Part shown: piece by piece, positions 46,709 to 54,717 of the stretch
Position numbering within the stretch: position 1 is the first letter of the stretch
Layout of the letters: each line of letters begins with the position of its first letter
Source: Streptomyces sp. NBC_01471
Lineage (GTDB): Bacteria; Actinomycetota; Actinomycetes; Streptomycetales; Streptomycetaceae
Reading direction: 5' to 3'
DNA: 64,000 nucleotides
NCBI RefSeq assembly: GCF_041438865.1
Contig: NZ_CP109450.1
Coordinates: forward strand, 744,001-808,000
Position numbers and translations under genes: made by a program
Notes under the pieces: model-generated
What the model was told of the DNA's origin: nothing
The model's input: only the letters and a program-made list of their open reading frames with translations
The model's database searches: none

Positions 46709-48217
46709 TCACGGCTTGGCGGCCCCGGAGCCCGGAAGCTCGGGGATATTGGGCGGGCAGAGGTTGTCGGGGGAATCAGGAATGCAGGTCGTTCCCTGGT
46801 TCATCTCGATACTGTTCCCGGGGCCCGACAGCGCGGCGGTGAAAAGTGGGTCCAGGTCCTCACCGTTCGTGCCGCATCCGGAGAACTTCGGAATGTCTAT
46901 CGTGCCGTCGAGAGTGCCGCCGTAGAACACGTTGGTGTATTTGGCACCGCCATTGAGCACCACCTTGTACGGCGTCGCGGTTCTGCAGGAAGTTCCGACA
47001 TCCAGTGGAGTCCCGTTCACCTTCACGTCGTACAGGCGCAGCGACTGTTTGAACGAGATCACCGAGAACACACTGGTGCCGACATTTCCGGTCGAGATGG
47101 TGACCGGCCCCGTCTCGAACCGCACCTTCGCCGTGACCGGCTGGAATCCGAACGTCAGAAAGGTCGATTCGGCGTCGGGAAGCCGCAGGTCCGCCAGCGA
47201 GTCGAGACGCAGATAGAGGCCGCCCGGCTGGACGCTGGACCTGACCGATGAGTGGGTGACCGCCAGGACGCTGATCGTCACCGGCTTGTGCCGGGGGTCG
47301 TTGATGATCATCGCGCCGTTGAGCTTGCGGACGTTGGCCACGCCGAGGGCGTACGCGCAGCCCGGGCTCCCGGGCAGGTCGAACTCGCCGGGTGTGGCGC
47401 CGGGCGGCGCCACCGGTGCGTCGCTGGGGTCGGCCTTGCCCTTGGGTATCACGGTCGGGCACTTGCCCACCGGGGCGGGATCGGACCGGGGCTGCACGGT
47501 GACGCCGCCACCTCGCTCCTTCCGCCCCTTCCCGCCCGCCGGGGTGCTGGGCGCCGGGCCGCCCGGCGTCGTGGAGGGTTCGGCGCTCCCGTCCCCCGGT
47601 ACCGGGACGGTCCCGAGCCGCAGGTTCTGTCCTGCGACCGGCTCACAGACCAGCGGCACGGGCTTCGGCGCGCCCTCCTGGCCGGTGCCGGGCGTCGCGG
47701 TCAGCAGCCCGAGCCTCAACTCGCCTGCGGCCAGGGTGACATCACCCGTGCCGCCCACGGTGACGGTGGGTACGGCGCCCGCGTGGACGAGCCGCACGTC
47801 GCCCTCCGCCGGAACCGGCGTGCTGGGCGCGGCGAGATCCGACCACATCGCCGTGGCCGACTGGTCGTTCTGGCTCACCTTCACGGCGAGTGACGCGGTA
47901 CTCAGGACCGCGTCGGTGTCCTTCGGCAGCAGCGGCGCGAGATCCGCGCGCGCCAGCCCCACCGTGACCTTCACCGGGCCCGGCTGCACCGGCTTGCCGG
48001 CCTCGGCGGACGCCGGGAGGTTCATCGCCACCTCGACGGTGGCACGGCCGGGGCCGCCGGAGGGGAGGCCGCAGTCGTACGCGAGGGTGCCCGGGGTTCC
48101 GCCCTCACCGGCGGCCGAGCCATTGCCGGCCAGCAGCCCGGCGACGAGCGCGGCCGCCGCGGCGGAGGCCAGCCGTACCGGCCGCCTGCCGCCCTTCACA
48201 GCTGTCCTGGGATTCAT
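46709..48217 (-). CDS. Secreted DUF6801-type protein
   Basis: A 502-residue exported protein. A signal peptide (to about residue 36) precedes a domain that I recognise as DUF6801-like (TLAYDCGLPSGGPGRATVEVAMNLP, residues about 44-190), a low-complexity Pro/Gly/Lys linker (about 210-260), and a second beta-rich domain with several Cys (SPGCAYALGVANVRKLNG, GTSCRTATPY, SGCGTNGEDL, TTCIP-DNLCPP). The latter resembles the mature part of the neighbouring secreted proteins in tone but I cannot name it. Function unknown. Proximity to mce suggests envelope lipid or sterol handling. Confidence 0.82.
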   Translation of the reverse strand: MNPRTAVKGGRRPVRLASAAAAALVAGLLAGNGSAAGEGGTPGTLAYDCGLPSGGPGRATVEVAMNLPASAEAGKPVQPGPVKVTVGLARADLAPLLPKDTDAVLSTASLAVKVSQNDQSATAMWSDLAAPSTPVPAEGDVRLVHAGAVPTVTVGGTGDVTLAAGELRLGLLTATPGTGQEGAPKPVPLVCEPVAGQNLRLGTVPVPGDGSAEPSTTPGGPAPSTPAGGKGRKERGGGVTVQPRSDPAPVGKCPTVIPKGKADPSDAPVAPPGATPGEFDLPGSPGCAYALGVANVRKLNGAMIINDPRHKPVTISVLAVTHSSVRSSVQPGGLYLRLDSLADLRLPDAESTFLTFGFQPVTAKVRFETGPVTISTGNVGTSVFSVISFKQSLRLYDVKVNGTPLDVGTSCRTATPYKVVLNGGAKYTNVFYGGTLDGTIDIPKFSGCGTNGEDLDPLFTAALSGPGNSIEMNQGTTCIPDSPDNLCPPNIPELPGSGAAKP

Positions 48218-48327
48218 TCCGGCCCTGCCCTCCGCCTCATACGGTCTGGTTCCCTGTACTTCCGGTGCCGCGCCGACGTCCGCTGCCGCGCGGCCCTGCC
48301 GGCCTGCCGGGCCGCAAACGTCAAATC

Positions 48328-48361
48328 CGGGCCGGAGGCAGCGTCTGCTGCCTCCGGCCCG
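48328..48361 (-). terminator. Terminator of the 48985 gene
   Basis: Perfect 15-bp stem (48328-48342 with 48347-48361), GTCT loop, 21 bp beyond the stop codon. It separates this transcript from the DUF6801-type gene downstream. Confidence 0.85.
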
Positions 48362-48382
48362 TACGGCTGTGCTTCATCGGGG

Positions 48383-48985
48383 TTACGGCGTGCTGATCAC
48401 CGGCAGGGTGCTCACCGCGTACGAGGCGTTGAACGCCGCCACGTCACCGTTGTTGATGAGTCCGAGGCAGCTCGCGCCGGACGCCACCAGGCCGGTGCCC
48501 GTGCCGTCGATCACCAGGGCGTGGGCCGTGTTGTCGTAGTGGCCGTTGACCGTGCCGGTGAAGTCGGCCGCGCAGCCGACGCCCGCGATGTGCGCCGAGA
48601 TGGAACTGACGGTGCCGTTCACCCAGGTCGGGTGGGTGGCGTTCACACTGACCGCGTTGATCTTCCAGGGGGTGGCCTTCATCGTGACCTTGAACGTGAT
48701 GCCGGCCACGCTGCAGTTGGTGAACGTGATGGTGTTGATGGTGCCGAGCCCGACACCGTTGGTGCTCGTCGCCTGGAGCGAGCCCGCGGTCACGTCGGAC
48801 GACGCACAGTTCAGAGTCGCCGCAGGCACCGCCAGCGAGGGGTTGACGGCGTGCGCGGTGTAGGCGCCGGAGTGGGTGACCGTCCATGAGGACGTGGCGG
48901 TGGCCGAAGCCGATGTCGCGGCCAGGCCGACGGCCGCACCGATGGCGGCGGTCACGACTGCGGCTCTTGCAACAAGCTTGTGCAT
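48383..48985 (-). CDS. Small secreted protein of unknown function, mce-co-regulated candidate
   Basis: A 200-residue exported protein: signal peptide (residues 1 to about 29, SASATA), then a Thr/Ser/Ala-rich beta-structured mature chain with four Cys (LNCASS, FTNCSV, GVGCAAD, SGASCLG), probably two disulfides. There are no enzymatic motifs. Its promoter is nearly identical to the mce distal promoter, the best evidence for a linked role. Monocistronic, ending in a strong hairpin. Confidence 0.85.
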   Translation of the reverse strand: MHKLVARAAVVTAAIGAAVGLAATSASATATSSWTVTHSGAYTAHAVNPSLAVPAATLNCASSDVTAGSLQATSTNGVGLGTINTITFTNCSVAGITFKVTMKATPWKINAVSVNATHPTWVNGTVSSISAHIAGVGCAADFTGTVNGHYDNTAHALVIDGTGTGLVASGASCLGLINNGDVAAFNASYAVSTLPVISTP

Positions 48986-49121
48986 GGTGTGATTTCCCTT
49001 CGTGGCGTCTTGATCAGATTCCCGGAGTTCCGTCCCGAGCAGAACGGAGCCCCCACGAGGTTCACTTGGCCGGACGGCGGTTTCGTCCCGGGCGACCGCT
49101 TGTTCCGACCGTGCGGCGATG

Positions 49122-49151
49122 ACGCTACGAGTGAGTAACCTGAGTCCGCAA
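49122..49151 (-). promoter_or_regulatory. Promoter of the 48985 gene
   Basis: On the minus strand TTGCGG (49151-49146), 18 bp, TAGCGT (49127-49122), with a leader of about 130 nt. It matches the mce P1 promoter across the -35 region and the spacer core CAGGTTAC. The rest of 48986-49608 holds the inverted repeat at 49352 and a weak rightward -10 (TATGTT, 49510-49515), but no gene. Confidence 0.65.
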
Positions 49152-49351
49152 TGGCCTGTACGAAGAAATCCTGGTGCGGCTTCTCCGGGGTCGATTTCCT
49201 GTTGTCCGGCGAGTACGGGACTGGTTCCCCATTAGCCGAAAGTGAGTAATTCCGCGCGGCCCGCCGTGTGCCCCGGTGACAGTTGCCCGCTCTTTGGCCC
49301 GGCCGGATCCGGCACCGCAGCACCCGTCCCGGCCGACAGCGGAGGCGATTT

Positions 49352-49372
49352 CCTTGTCAAGAAATGACAAGG
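49352..49372. promoter_or_regulatory. CCTTGTCA-N5-TGACAAGG inverted repeat upstream of the PucR-type gene
   Basis: Perfect 8-bp arms with AGAAA between them, 237 bp before the PucR-type start and about 200 bp from the 48985 promoter. The same repeat, with different spacer bases, is at 45019-45037. Confidence 0.7.
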
Positions 49373-49608
49373 GAACACTCCGGAACCGGAGGGGAATTGC
49401 CCGAGCGAACGGTCCGACGACCGGAACTCGGGGCACGGGTTGGCTGGATACGCTCCCCCTGACACCTCGGGCCGTGTCCTGGCTGTGTCCACCGGCCCCC
49501 GGCGTCGACTATGTTCGGCAACCCAAATCGGTACGCACCTGACGGTCTCCGGGAGCGCTCTCCCGTCGGCCACCCCCCACCGGGCGCCGGAGAGCAAGGG
49601 GTCGAGGA

Positions 49609-50811
49609 ATGCCGGGAGTTGCACAACCCTCGGACATCGGAGAACCGCTGGGGCCGCTTCCCCAGGAGTTCGCAGCCGTCATGCGGCCCGAACTCCCGAG
49701 CCTGATCAAGGAGATCGGACTCGAAGTCACCCGCGCCTACCCCGAGTACGCACGGCTGCTCGAAGGCCCCTACGCCCAGGGCATCCGGATCGGCGTGGAG
49801 CAGAACATCTCCGTCTTCGTCGACCAGGTCGCCGAGCCCACCGCGTCGTCCGCGCTGCGGGACGAGATGTGCCGGCGGTTCGGCCGGTTCGAGGCGTACG
49901 AGGGCAGGACTCTGGACCAGCTCCAGGGTGCGTACCGGCTCGGCGCCCGCATAGCGCTGCGGCGGGCGAAGCGGGTGGGACGGCGGTACAACCTCTCCCC
50001 CACCCTGATGCTCACCTTCGCCGACGCGCTGTTCACCTATGTCGATGAGCTCGAAGCGCTCTCCCGTGAGGGATATCTGGAGGTCAGGACGGCCGGCGGG
50101 GACCAGCTCGACACCCAGCGGCGCCGCCTGGTGCATCTGATCCTCGCCGGATCCCCGGTGCCCCGCGCCGCCATCGCCGAACTCGCGGAGCAGACCTGCT
50201 GGACGCTTCCCGACCAGGTCACCCTGGTCGCCCTGCGGCCCCCCGCGGGCATCCCGTCCGCCCTTCTGGACAACGATGTCCTGGCGGACCTGGCCGAGCC
50301 GCAGCCCCATCTGCTGATCCCCGGACCGTTCGACGAGCGAAGACAGCACATGCTGGACGTCGCGCTTCCCGGGGCGCACCGCACCATCGGTCTCACGGTC
50401 CCGCTCGCGAACGCCGCCGACTCGCTCCGCTGGGCCCGCCGGGTGCTCGATCTCGTCGACACCGGAGTCATCGAGGACGCGCCGACGGTCCGCTGCGAGG
50501 ACCACATGGTGACCCTCTGGCTGCTCTCCGACCGAGCGCTCCTGGAACAGCTGGCCGGACGGGAACTGGCCCCCGTGTCCCACCTCACCGCGAACCGCAG
50601 GGACCGTCTCCTGGAGACGCTGCACGCCTGGCTCGCGACCCGCGGCACCGCCGCCCATCTGGGTGAGGTCCTGGACGTCCACGCGCAGACCGTCCGCTAC
50701 CGCATGCGCACGCTGGAGAGCATCTTCGGACAGCAACTGTCCGATCCGGAACGGCGGTTCGCCATCGAGATCGTCCTGCGCGCGATGCGGCTCGAATCGA
50801 GCGGCGGCTGA
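49609..50811 (+). CDS. PucR/CdaR-type transcriptional regulator
   Basis: A 400-residue regulator. The C-terminal PucR helix-turn-helix is clear (residues about 330-392: LLETLHAWLATRGTAAHLGEVLDVHAQTVRYRMRTLESIFG). The N-terminal two-thirds is a helical domain plus a GGDEF-like CdaR region (about 180-290), common in Streptomyces members next to lipid genes. ATG 49609 has AGGGG and GAGG upstream. It is a good candidate for the factor that binds the CTTGTCA repeats near its own gene and the mce promoter, by position only. Confidence 0.88.
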   Translation: MPGVAQPSDIGEPLGPLPQEFAAVMRPELPSLIKEIGLEVTRAYPEYARLLEGPYAQGIRIGVEQNISVFVDQVAEPTASSALRDEMCRRFGRFEAYEGRTLDQLQGAYRLGARIALRRAKRVGRRYNLSPTLMLTFADALFTYVDELEALSREGYLEVRTAGGDQLDTQRRRLVHLILAGSPVPRAAIAELAEQTCWTLPDQVTLVALRPPAGIPSALLDNDVLADLAEPQPHLLIPGPFDERRQHMLDVALPGAHRTIGLTVPLANAADSLRWARRVLDLVDTGVIEDAPTVRCEDHMVTLWLLSDRALLEQLAGRELAPVSHLTANRRDRLLETLHAWLATRGTAAHLGEVLDVHAQTVRYRMRTLESIFGQQLSDPERRFAIEIVLRAMRLESSGG

Positions 50812-50860
50812 CACCGGCCCGCCCCTCCGGGGCGCCGACCCGCCCGCCGGGCCGCCCGCC

Positions 50861-50918
50861 TTGCCCGGATGCCTGTCGCGCCATAACCTGACCCCCCAGT
50901 AAGTTTACTCGGGAGTAA
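50861..50918 (+). promoter_or_regulatory. Promoter and operator of the SCP2-acyl-CoA dehydrogenase operon
   Basis: TTGCCC (50861-50866), 17 bp, TAACCT (50884-50889). Downstream, AGTAA-GT-TTACT (50898-50909) overlaps the palindrome TTACTC-GG-GAGTAA (50905-50918), covering the expected start region. TetR-type repressors of fatty-acid genes use sites of this kind. No TetR gene is nearby. Confidence 0.65.
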
Positions 50919-50928
50919 GGAACTATCC

Positions 50929-51390
50929 GTGGCGGACAGCATCAGCGAGAGGCTCGCGGAGCTGGACTTCGCGTCCGTCTCTCCACAGGAGTTCGCGAAG
51001 ATCATCAAGGGGCTCTCCACGAAGGAACTCGGCGAGATCGCCCGGGGCGACCTGCGCCGGCGGGTGCTCGCGGAGGTCTTCGGACGCATGGAGCGGCAGT
51101 TCCGTCCGGAGAGCGCCGGTGCGCTCGCCGCCGTGATCCGCTGGAAGATCACGGGCGAGAGCGACGTGGTGTACGAGACCACGATCGCCGACGGGGCGTG
51201 CAGCGTCACCGAGGGGCGCTCGGAGGCCGATCCGCGTCTCACGCTCATCATGGGCGACGCCGACTTCCTCAAGCTGGTGTCCGGCAACGCGAGCCCGGTG
51301 ACCCTCTTCATGCTGCGCAAGGTCAAGATCGCGGGAGATGTGGGCCTCGCCTCGGGACTCACCCGGTACTTCGACATTCCCAAGGCCTGA
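50929..51390 (+). CDS. SCP2-type sterol/lipid-binding domain protein
   Basis: A 153-residue protein with an SCP2-like domain covering residues about 45-150: RWKITGESDVVYETTIADGACSVTEG, PRLTLIMGDADFLKLVSGNASPVTLFMLRKVKIAGDVGLA. The family binds sterols, fatty acyl chains or other lipids in a hydrophobic tunnel and often partners with beta-oxidation enzymes. GTG 50929 follows AAGGA. It lies 13 bp upstream of the acyl-CoA dehydrogenase gene and 6 kb from the mce promoter, so it may deliver imported lipid to catabolism. Confidence 0.9.
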   Translation: MADSISERLAELDFASVSPQEFAKIIKGLSTKELGEIARGDLRRRVLAEVFGRMERQFRPESAGALAAVIRWKITGESDVVYETTIADGACSVTEGRSEADPRLTLIMGDADFLKLVSGNASPVTLFMLRKVKIAGDVGLASGLTRYFDIPKA

Positions 51391-51403
51391 GAGGGGGCAG
51401 GAC

Positions 51404-52618
51404 ATGAGCGGATTCTCCCTCGAACTCACCGAGGAGCAGCGCGACTTGAAGGAGTGGGTGCACGGCTTCGCCGCCGGCGTCGTGCGCCCGGCAGCCGCCG
51501 AGTGGGACGAGCGCGAAGAGACGCCCTGGCCCGTCATCAAGGAGGCGGCCCGGATCGGCCTCTACGGTTTCGAGTCGCTCGCCGACATGTACGGCGACCC
51601 CAGCGGGCTCTCCCTCCAGATCGCCAACGAGGAGCTGTTCTGGGGCGACGCGGGGATCGGCATGGCGCTGTTCGGCACCTCGCTCGCGGTCGCCGGGATC
51701 TTCTCGTCCGGCACCCCCGACCAGCTCGCCGAGTGGGTCCCGCAGTGCTTCGGCGAGCCGGACGACCCCCGGCTCGCGGCGTTCTGCGTCTCGGAGCCCG
51801 ACGCCGGTTCGGACGTCTCCGCGATGCGGACCCGGGCCCGCTACCAGGAGGCGACCGACGAGTGGGTGATCCACGGCCAGAAGGCGTGGATCACCAACGG
51901 CGGCATAGCCGATGTGCACGTGGTCGTCGCCTCGGTCGAGCCGGAACTCGGTTCGCGCGGCCAGGCCGCCTTCATCGTGCCGCCCGGCACCCCGGGCCTG
52001 GCGGCGAACCGCAAGATCAAGAAGCTGGGGCTGCGCGCCTCGCACACCGCCGACGTCTTCCTCGACGAGGTCCGGGTGCCGGGCCACTGCCTGCTCGGCG
52101 GCAAGGAGAAGCTGGACCGCAGGCTCGCCCGCGCCCGGGAGGGCGGCCGCGCCACGGGCCAGGCCGCCATGGCGACGTTCGAAGTCAGCCGGCCGACCGT
52201 CGGCGCCCAGGCCCTGGGGATCGCCCGGGCCGCCTACGAGTACGCGCTGGAGTACGCGGGCGACCGGCAGGCCTTCGGCCGCCCCGTCATCGAGAACCAG
52301 TCCATCGCCTTCGCCCTCGCGGACCTGCGCACCGAGATCGAGTCCGTACGGCTGCTGATCTGGCAGGCCGCCTGGATGGCCAGGAACGACAAGACCTTCG
52401 ACGCGGGCCAGGGCTCCATGTCCAAGCTGCGCGCCGGCGAGCTGGCGGTCGCGGCGTCGGAGAAGGCCGTGCAGATCCTCGGCGGCGCGGGGTACAGCCG
52501 TGAGCATCCGGTCGAGCGGATGTACCGAGACGCCAAGATCTACACGATCTTCGAGGGCACCAGCGAGATCCAGCGACTGGTGATCGCACGGGCGATCTCG
52601 GGGCGCCACATCCGCTGA
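51404..52618 (+). CDS. Acyl-CoA dehydrogenase
   Basis: A 404-residue FAD-dependent acyl-CoA dehydrogenase with AAFCVSEPDAGSDVSAM, WITNGGIADVHVVVA, the FAD-binding ILGGAGYSREHPVERMYRDAK and terminal IFEGTSEIQRLVIARAI. The catalytic Glu is expected in IFEGT. The central segment (RARYQEATDEWV) is usual. It is co-transcribed with the SCP2-type gene and regulated by the TTACTC palindrome. The pairing suggests a sterol- or branched-lipid-derived acyl-CoA, unproven. Confidence 0.93.
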   Translation: MSGFSLELTEEQRDLKEWVHGFAAGVVRPAAAEWDEREETPWPVIKEAARIGLYGFESLADMYGDPSGLSLQIANEELFWGDAGIGMALFGTSLAVAGIFSSGTPDQLAEWVPQCFGEPDDPRLAAFCVSEPDAGSDVSAMRTRARYQEATDEWVIHGQKAWITNGGIADVHVVVASVEPELGSRGQAAFIVPPGTPGLAANRKIKKLGLRASHTADVFLDEVRVPGHCLLGGKEKLDRRLARAREGGRATGQAAMATFEVSRPTVGAQALGIARAAYEYALEYAGDRQAFGRPVIENQSIAFALADLRTEIESVRLLIWQAAWMARNDKTFDAGQGSMSKLRAGELAVAASEKAVQILGGAGYSREHPVERMYRDAKIYTIFEGTSEIQRLVIARAISGRHIR

Positions 52619-52687
52619 CGGGCTGTAACCCGGGCCGGACCGGGTGGCGTTGTCCGGCGTACCCGTCAGTAGCGGTGACGCCGGCCG

Positions 52688-52717
52688 CCCCGGCCGGGCA
52701 GGGCCGCCCGGCCGGGG
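52688..52717. terminator. Bidirectional terminator between the acyl-CoA dehydrogenase gene and tauB
   Basis: Perfect 12-bp stem (52688-52699 with 52706-52717) and a 6-nt loop, between convergent stop codons. Confidence 0.75.
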
Positions 52718-52731
52718 TCGGCCCCGCCGGC

Positions 52732-53604
52732 TCAGCGAGCGGCGTCGCGGACCGCCGCGCCGATCTCGGCGCGCAGTCCGGCGTACTCGGGCAGCCCTCG
52801 CAGCCCGTCCGGGTCCTCGCCCCCGGTACGGGGCAGCGCGATGGGGATGTCCAGTGCGACGGTGCCCGGACCGGCACTCAGAACGACCGCGCGGGTACCG
52901 AGGAAGACCGCCTCGTCCACGCTGTGCGTGACGAAGACCGACGTGATTCCGGTCTGGGCGCTCACCGTGCGCAGATCCTCCTGGAGCCGCTCACGGGTCA
53001 GCGCGTCCAGGGCCGCGAACGGCTCGTCGAGCAACAGCAGGTCCTTGCCGCCTGCCAGCGCCCTGGCGATGGCCACCCGCTGCTGCTGGCCACCCGATAT
53101 CTGCCAGGTCCTGCGACCCGCGGTACCGGCGAGTCCGACCCGCTCCAGCAACTCCTCCACCCGGAGCGGGCGTTCCGGTCTGGGGACTCCCGCGAAGCGC
53201 AGTGCCAGGGCGATGTTGTCGCCGACCGTGCGCCAGGGGAACAGCCGCGGCTGCTGGAAGACGACTCCTGCCTGGCGTCCCGGCTCCGGCGTCCCGCCGT
53301 GCACGGCGACCGTCCCGGACGAGGCGCGCTCGAAGCCGGCGATCAGCCGGAGCAGCGTGCTCTTCCCGCACCCCGACGGGCCCACGAGCACCAGGAATTC
53401 GCCGGCCGGGATGTCCAGGGTCAGCGGGCCGAGCGCCGTGACGGCGTCCGCTCCGCGGCCGTACCGGTGCCGCACCTCACGCACGGCCACGGCGGCCGGG
53501 ACGGCCGCAGCACCCATGTCGGCCGTGCCGTCCGTGTCCGTCGCGGCGGCCTCCGGGGCGGCTCCCCCCGCGCCCGCTGCCGGGGATTCACTTGGAGACG
53601 GCAT
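52732..53604 (-). CDS. tauB: Taurine/sulfonate ABC transporter ATP-binding protein
   Basis: A 290-residue ATPase: Walker A GPSGCGKST, Q-loop VFQQPRLFPWRTV, signature ISGGQQQRVAIARAL, Walker B LLLLDEPFAALD and H-loop FVTHSVDEAV. It belongs to the TauB/SsuB branch. A disordered N-terminus of about 45 residues precedes the domain. ATG 53604 lies inside the end of tauA with GGAAGGG upstream; the longer frame is a tauA shadow. It energises sulfonate uptake with the two genes upstream. Confidence 0.93.
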   Translation of the reverse strand: MPSPSESPAAGAGGAAPEAAATDTDGTADMGAAAVPAAVAVREVRHRYGRGADAVTALGPLTLDIPAGEFLVLVGPSGCGKSTLLRLIAGFERASSGTVAVHGGTPEPGRQAGVVFQQPRLFPWRTVGDNIALALRFAGVPRPERPLRVEELLERVGLAGTAGRRTWQISGGQQQRVAIARALAGGKDLLLLDEPFAALDALTRERLQEDLRTVSAQTGITSVFVTHSVDEAVFLGTRAVVLSAGPGTVALDIPIALPRTGGEDPDGLRGLPEYAGLRAEIGAAVRDAAR

Positions 53605-54637
53605 CGCTGAGCCCTTCCACGTACACGGCCTTCTCCAGCTCGGAGAGTTTCGGCGCGGCCGGGATCTGCTTCTGCCCGACCAGGAAGTCCGCCGCGCTGC
53701 GCAGGTTCCGCGCCAGTCCGCCCACGTGCCCGGGCCGGCCCAGCCACGTGGAGTCGGCCTGTTCGGCGGGCTTGAGGAAGATGCCCTGCTTGAGCTGGGC
53801 CGCGGCGTCGTGACTGCTGATCCCGAGCTCCTTGCCGACGGATCCGGCAGCGGCTGACGGGTCGTCATGAATCAGGTTCAGGGCACGTGCCTCCACCTTG
53901 CGCCAGGCCGCGATCACCTCGGGCTGGGCCTTGATGAAGCTGGTCGACGCCACTCCCAGGTCGAGTGTGGGCTTGCCTGCCGCCGCCAGCTGACGGCTGG
54001 AGACCAGGGTCCTGCCGGTCTTCCCGAGTTCGTCGAGTGTGGGCAGCCAGACGTAGGCCGCGTCGATGTCGCCGCGCGACCAGGCGGCGGCGATGTCCTG
54101 CGGTTCGAGGTCCAGCAGCTTCACCTTGGACGGGGCCACGCCCGCCTTGTCGAGTGCGGCGAGCAGGCTGTAGTGCGAGGTGGAACTGAACGGCGTCGCG
54201 ACCTTGTGGCCCACCAGATCCCTGACGTCCTTGATGCCGGAGCCGTCACGGGCCACCAGCGCCTCGTTGTCACCGGCGACATCCAGGACCCAGGTGACCT
54301 GGTACGGAATGTTCAGCGGCTCGGACAGACCGCGCGCCACCGGGCTGGAGCCGATCGCGGCCAGATCCACCGAACCGGAGACGAAAGCGGTGTTGATGGT
54401 CGCGCCGGAGTCGAACTTGATCCACTTGATCGTGCGGCCCGGCAGCGCCTTCTCCAGCCAGCCCTTCTCCTTCACGATCAGGTCGCCGCTGGGGAAGGCC
54501 TGATAGGCGATCCTTATCGTCTTGCCGTCCCCCTCGCCGCCGCCGGCGCCGCCGGTACCGCAGCCGGCGACGACGATCAGCGCTCCCAGAGCCGCGACGA
54601 GCGTGGAGGTGCGGCGCAGACCGCGTGTTCCGGGCAT
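53588..54637 (-). CDS. tauA: Taurine-type ABC transporter substrate-binding lipoprotein
   Basis: A 349-residue binding protein. The signal peptide ends in a VVAGC lipobox (Cys26), then the mature domain shows TauA hallmarks in order: IRIAYQAFPSG, IKFDSGATINTAF, LAAIGSSPVARG, STSHYSLLAALDKAGV and RGDIDAAYVWLPTLDEL. This is closer to E. coli TauA than to SsuA. ATG 54637 has AAGGAC at 6 bp; ATG 54652 is an in-frame alternative without an RBS. The substrate is probably taurine or a related alkanesulfonate. No taurine dioxygenase is present in the window. Confidence 0.92.
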   Translation of the reverse strand: MPGTRGLRRTSTLVAALGALIVVAGCGTGGAGGGEGDGKTIRIAYQAFPSGDLIVKEKGWLEKALPGRTIKWIKFDSGATINTAFVSGSVDLAAIGSSPVARGLSEPLNIPYQVTWVLDVAGDNEALVARDGSGIKDVRDLVGHKVATPFSSTSHYSLLAALDKAGVAPSKVKLLDLEPQDIAAAWSRGDIDAAYVWLPTLDELGKTGRTLVSSRQLAAAGKPTLDLGVASTSFIKAQPEVIAAWRKVEARALNLIHDDPSAAAGSVGKELGISSHDAAAQLKQGIFLKPAEQADSTWLGRPGHVGGLARNLRSAADFLVGQKQIPAAPKLSELEKAVYVEGLSDAVSK

Positions 54638-54717
54638 GGCGTAGTCCTTCATTTCGATGTGCGGAGGGATGAGCGCGCCGGATGGCGGATGGAGCACGGA
54701 GGGCGGATGACGGGACG

